Source: Bog-473 sp963755375
Lineage (GTDB): Bacteria; Actinomycetota; Acidimicrobiia; Acidimicrobiales; RAAP-2
Assembly: GCA_963755375.1 (NCBI GenBank)
Contig: CAVWKG010000003.1
Span: forward strand, 62,001-126,000
Direction: 5' to 3'
Length of the DNA stretch: 64,000 bases
The notes under the pieces are model-generated. The model saw only the letters and a list, made by a program, of their open reading frames with translations. It was not told the origin of the DNA and searched no databases. The position numbers and the translations under genes were made by a program. Position 1 is the first letter of the stretch. Every line of letters starts with the position of its first letter. Below, in pieces: positions 63,525 through 64,000 of the stretch.

Positions 63525-63945
63525 TCAGGGCTGGGCCTCGGCGTCGATGCGTCCGATCGACTGGATGTACGCCCGCTCGAGGGCGGACGCTCGGGGCCAA
63601 CCGGCGTAGGTACGCGAAGTGGAGGACGAACTCCTGCATCTCCTCGCGGGAGATGTCGCCGCTCGCCAACGCGGCGTGCACGTGCTGTTCGATCGGGATG
63701 TCGACCGCGGCAGCACCCGCGCAGGCGAGGGTGATCCACCGTCGGTCCCGTCGAGACAGCCCGGGGCGGTCCCAGAGCTCGCCGAAGACCGAGTCGACGA
63801 AGCCATGTAACAGGCACGGCGTCATTGGTGGGGGTGCGTCCGACACCATGAACTCGCGGTAGCGGCGCCGTCCCGTGACTGTACGCGACTCGCCGAGCTC
63901 ACGTCGAACGCGTTGGTCGTCCTCCTCGCTCACTCGTTCTCCCAT
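63525..63945 (-). pseudogene. Carboxymuconolactone decarboxylase (CMD/AhpD)-like, frameshifted
   Basis: About 139 aa if one extra base at 63607-63611 is removed: the first frame gives PGLSRRDRRWITLACAGAA, IEQHVHAALASGD and EMQEFVLHFAY; the second frame continues YAGWPRASALERAYIQSIGR to a stop at 63525. These are the typical helices of the CMD family. The Cys-x2-Cys pair of AhpD peroxidases is absent. The other frame without the shift would run to 63295 with Arg-rich, unlikely sequence. Confidence 0.8.
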
Positions 63946-64000
63946 GGCTCGAACTGTCGGCTCTCTGCTAGTGGTGGCTCATCTTCGCGACTAGGCCCAC

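Overview
This window is high-GC DNA from an actinobacterium. Several things point that way: a mec-cysO-cysM sulfur-carrier operon of the mycobacterial type, an F420-dependent luciferase-like oxidoreductase, a UbiA-DprE1-DprE2 set for decaprenyl-phosphoarabinose, a mycothiol-type DinB/MDMPI protein, a HadA/HadB-like MaoC pair, and many GTG starts. The repertoire would suit an Acidimicrobiia-like lineage, but that placement is inference; no rRNA or tRNA gene was seen. At least eight genes are broken by what looks like a single-base slip, often inside a well conserved domain. Some may be real pseudogenes, but the number suggests that part of them are assembly or sequencing indels.

Layout. 1-5978: SDR fragment, cytochrome P450, and a MoxR-DUF58-transglutaminase operon. 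6633-11645: a membrane M50 metalloprotease fused to LysM, preceded by a tiny Asn/Gly-rich peptide gene with a hairpin between them, then a long secreted protein built from about 30 seven-residue repeats. 11966-22466: housekeeping and lipid-type metabolism (MaoC pair, nitroreductase, SRPBCC, broken amidohydrolase, F420 oxidoreductase, rph-rdgB, VOC protein, a large polytopic membrane protein, an amine oxidase-like flavoprotein, DUF1697). 22493-24718: a GspE/PilB ATPase under a sigma-28-type promoter, beside a decayed second copy of its promoter and start. 24806-27609: cysM, cysO, mec, then smpB and tmRNA.

The 3' end of tmRNA, a common integration site, opens an accessory region (about 27.6-41 kb). 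It contains hypothetical genes, one full IS110 of one type, two full and one truncated IS110 of another type, two SDRs with a TetR regulator and a small monooxygenase, a broken nitronate monooxygenase, and a ClpX-type zinc-finger ORF disturbed by a 23-bp duplication. An arsenic operon follows (40.4-44.2 kb: arsR divergent from arsI, aquaporin, flavoprotein, arsC); an aquaporin-arsC pair recurs at 57.9-59.0 kb.

44.3-56.6 kb looks like one envelope/redox block: a two-component system, a small membrane-anchored Ser/Pro-rich protein, ApbE, a ferric-reductase-like membrane protein, a NuoF-like flavoprotein and a ferredoxin, joined by overlapping stops and starts to a phosphodiester glycosidase and the UbiA-DprE1-DprE2 genes. 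A second glycosidase paralogue lies upstream on the other strand. The window ends with a DUF4242-guanylate cyclase fusion, a flavoprotein, small enzymes, a SAM methyltransferase and a frameshifted carboxymuconolactone decarboxylase-like gene.
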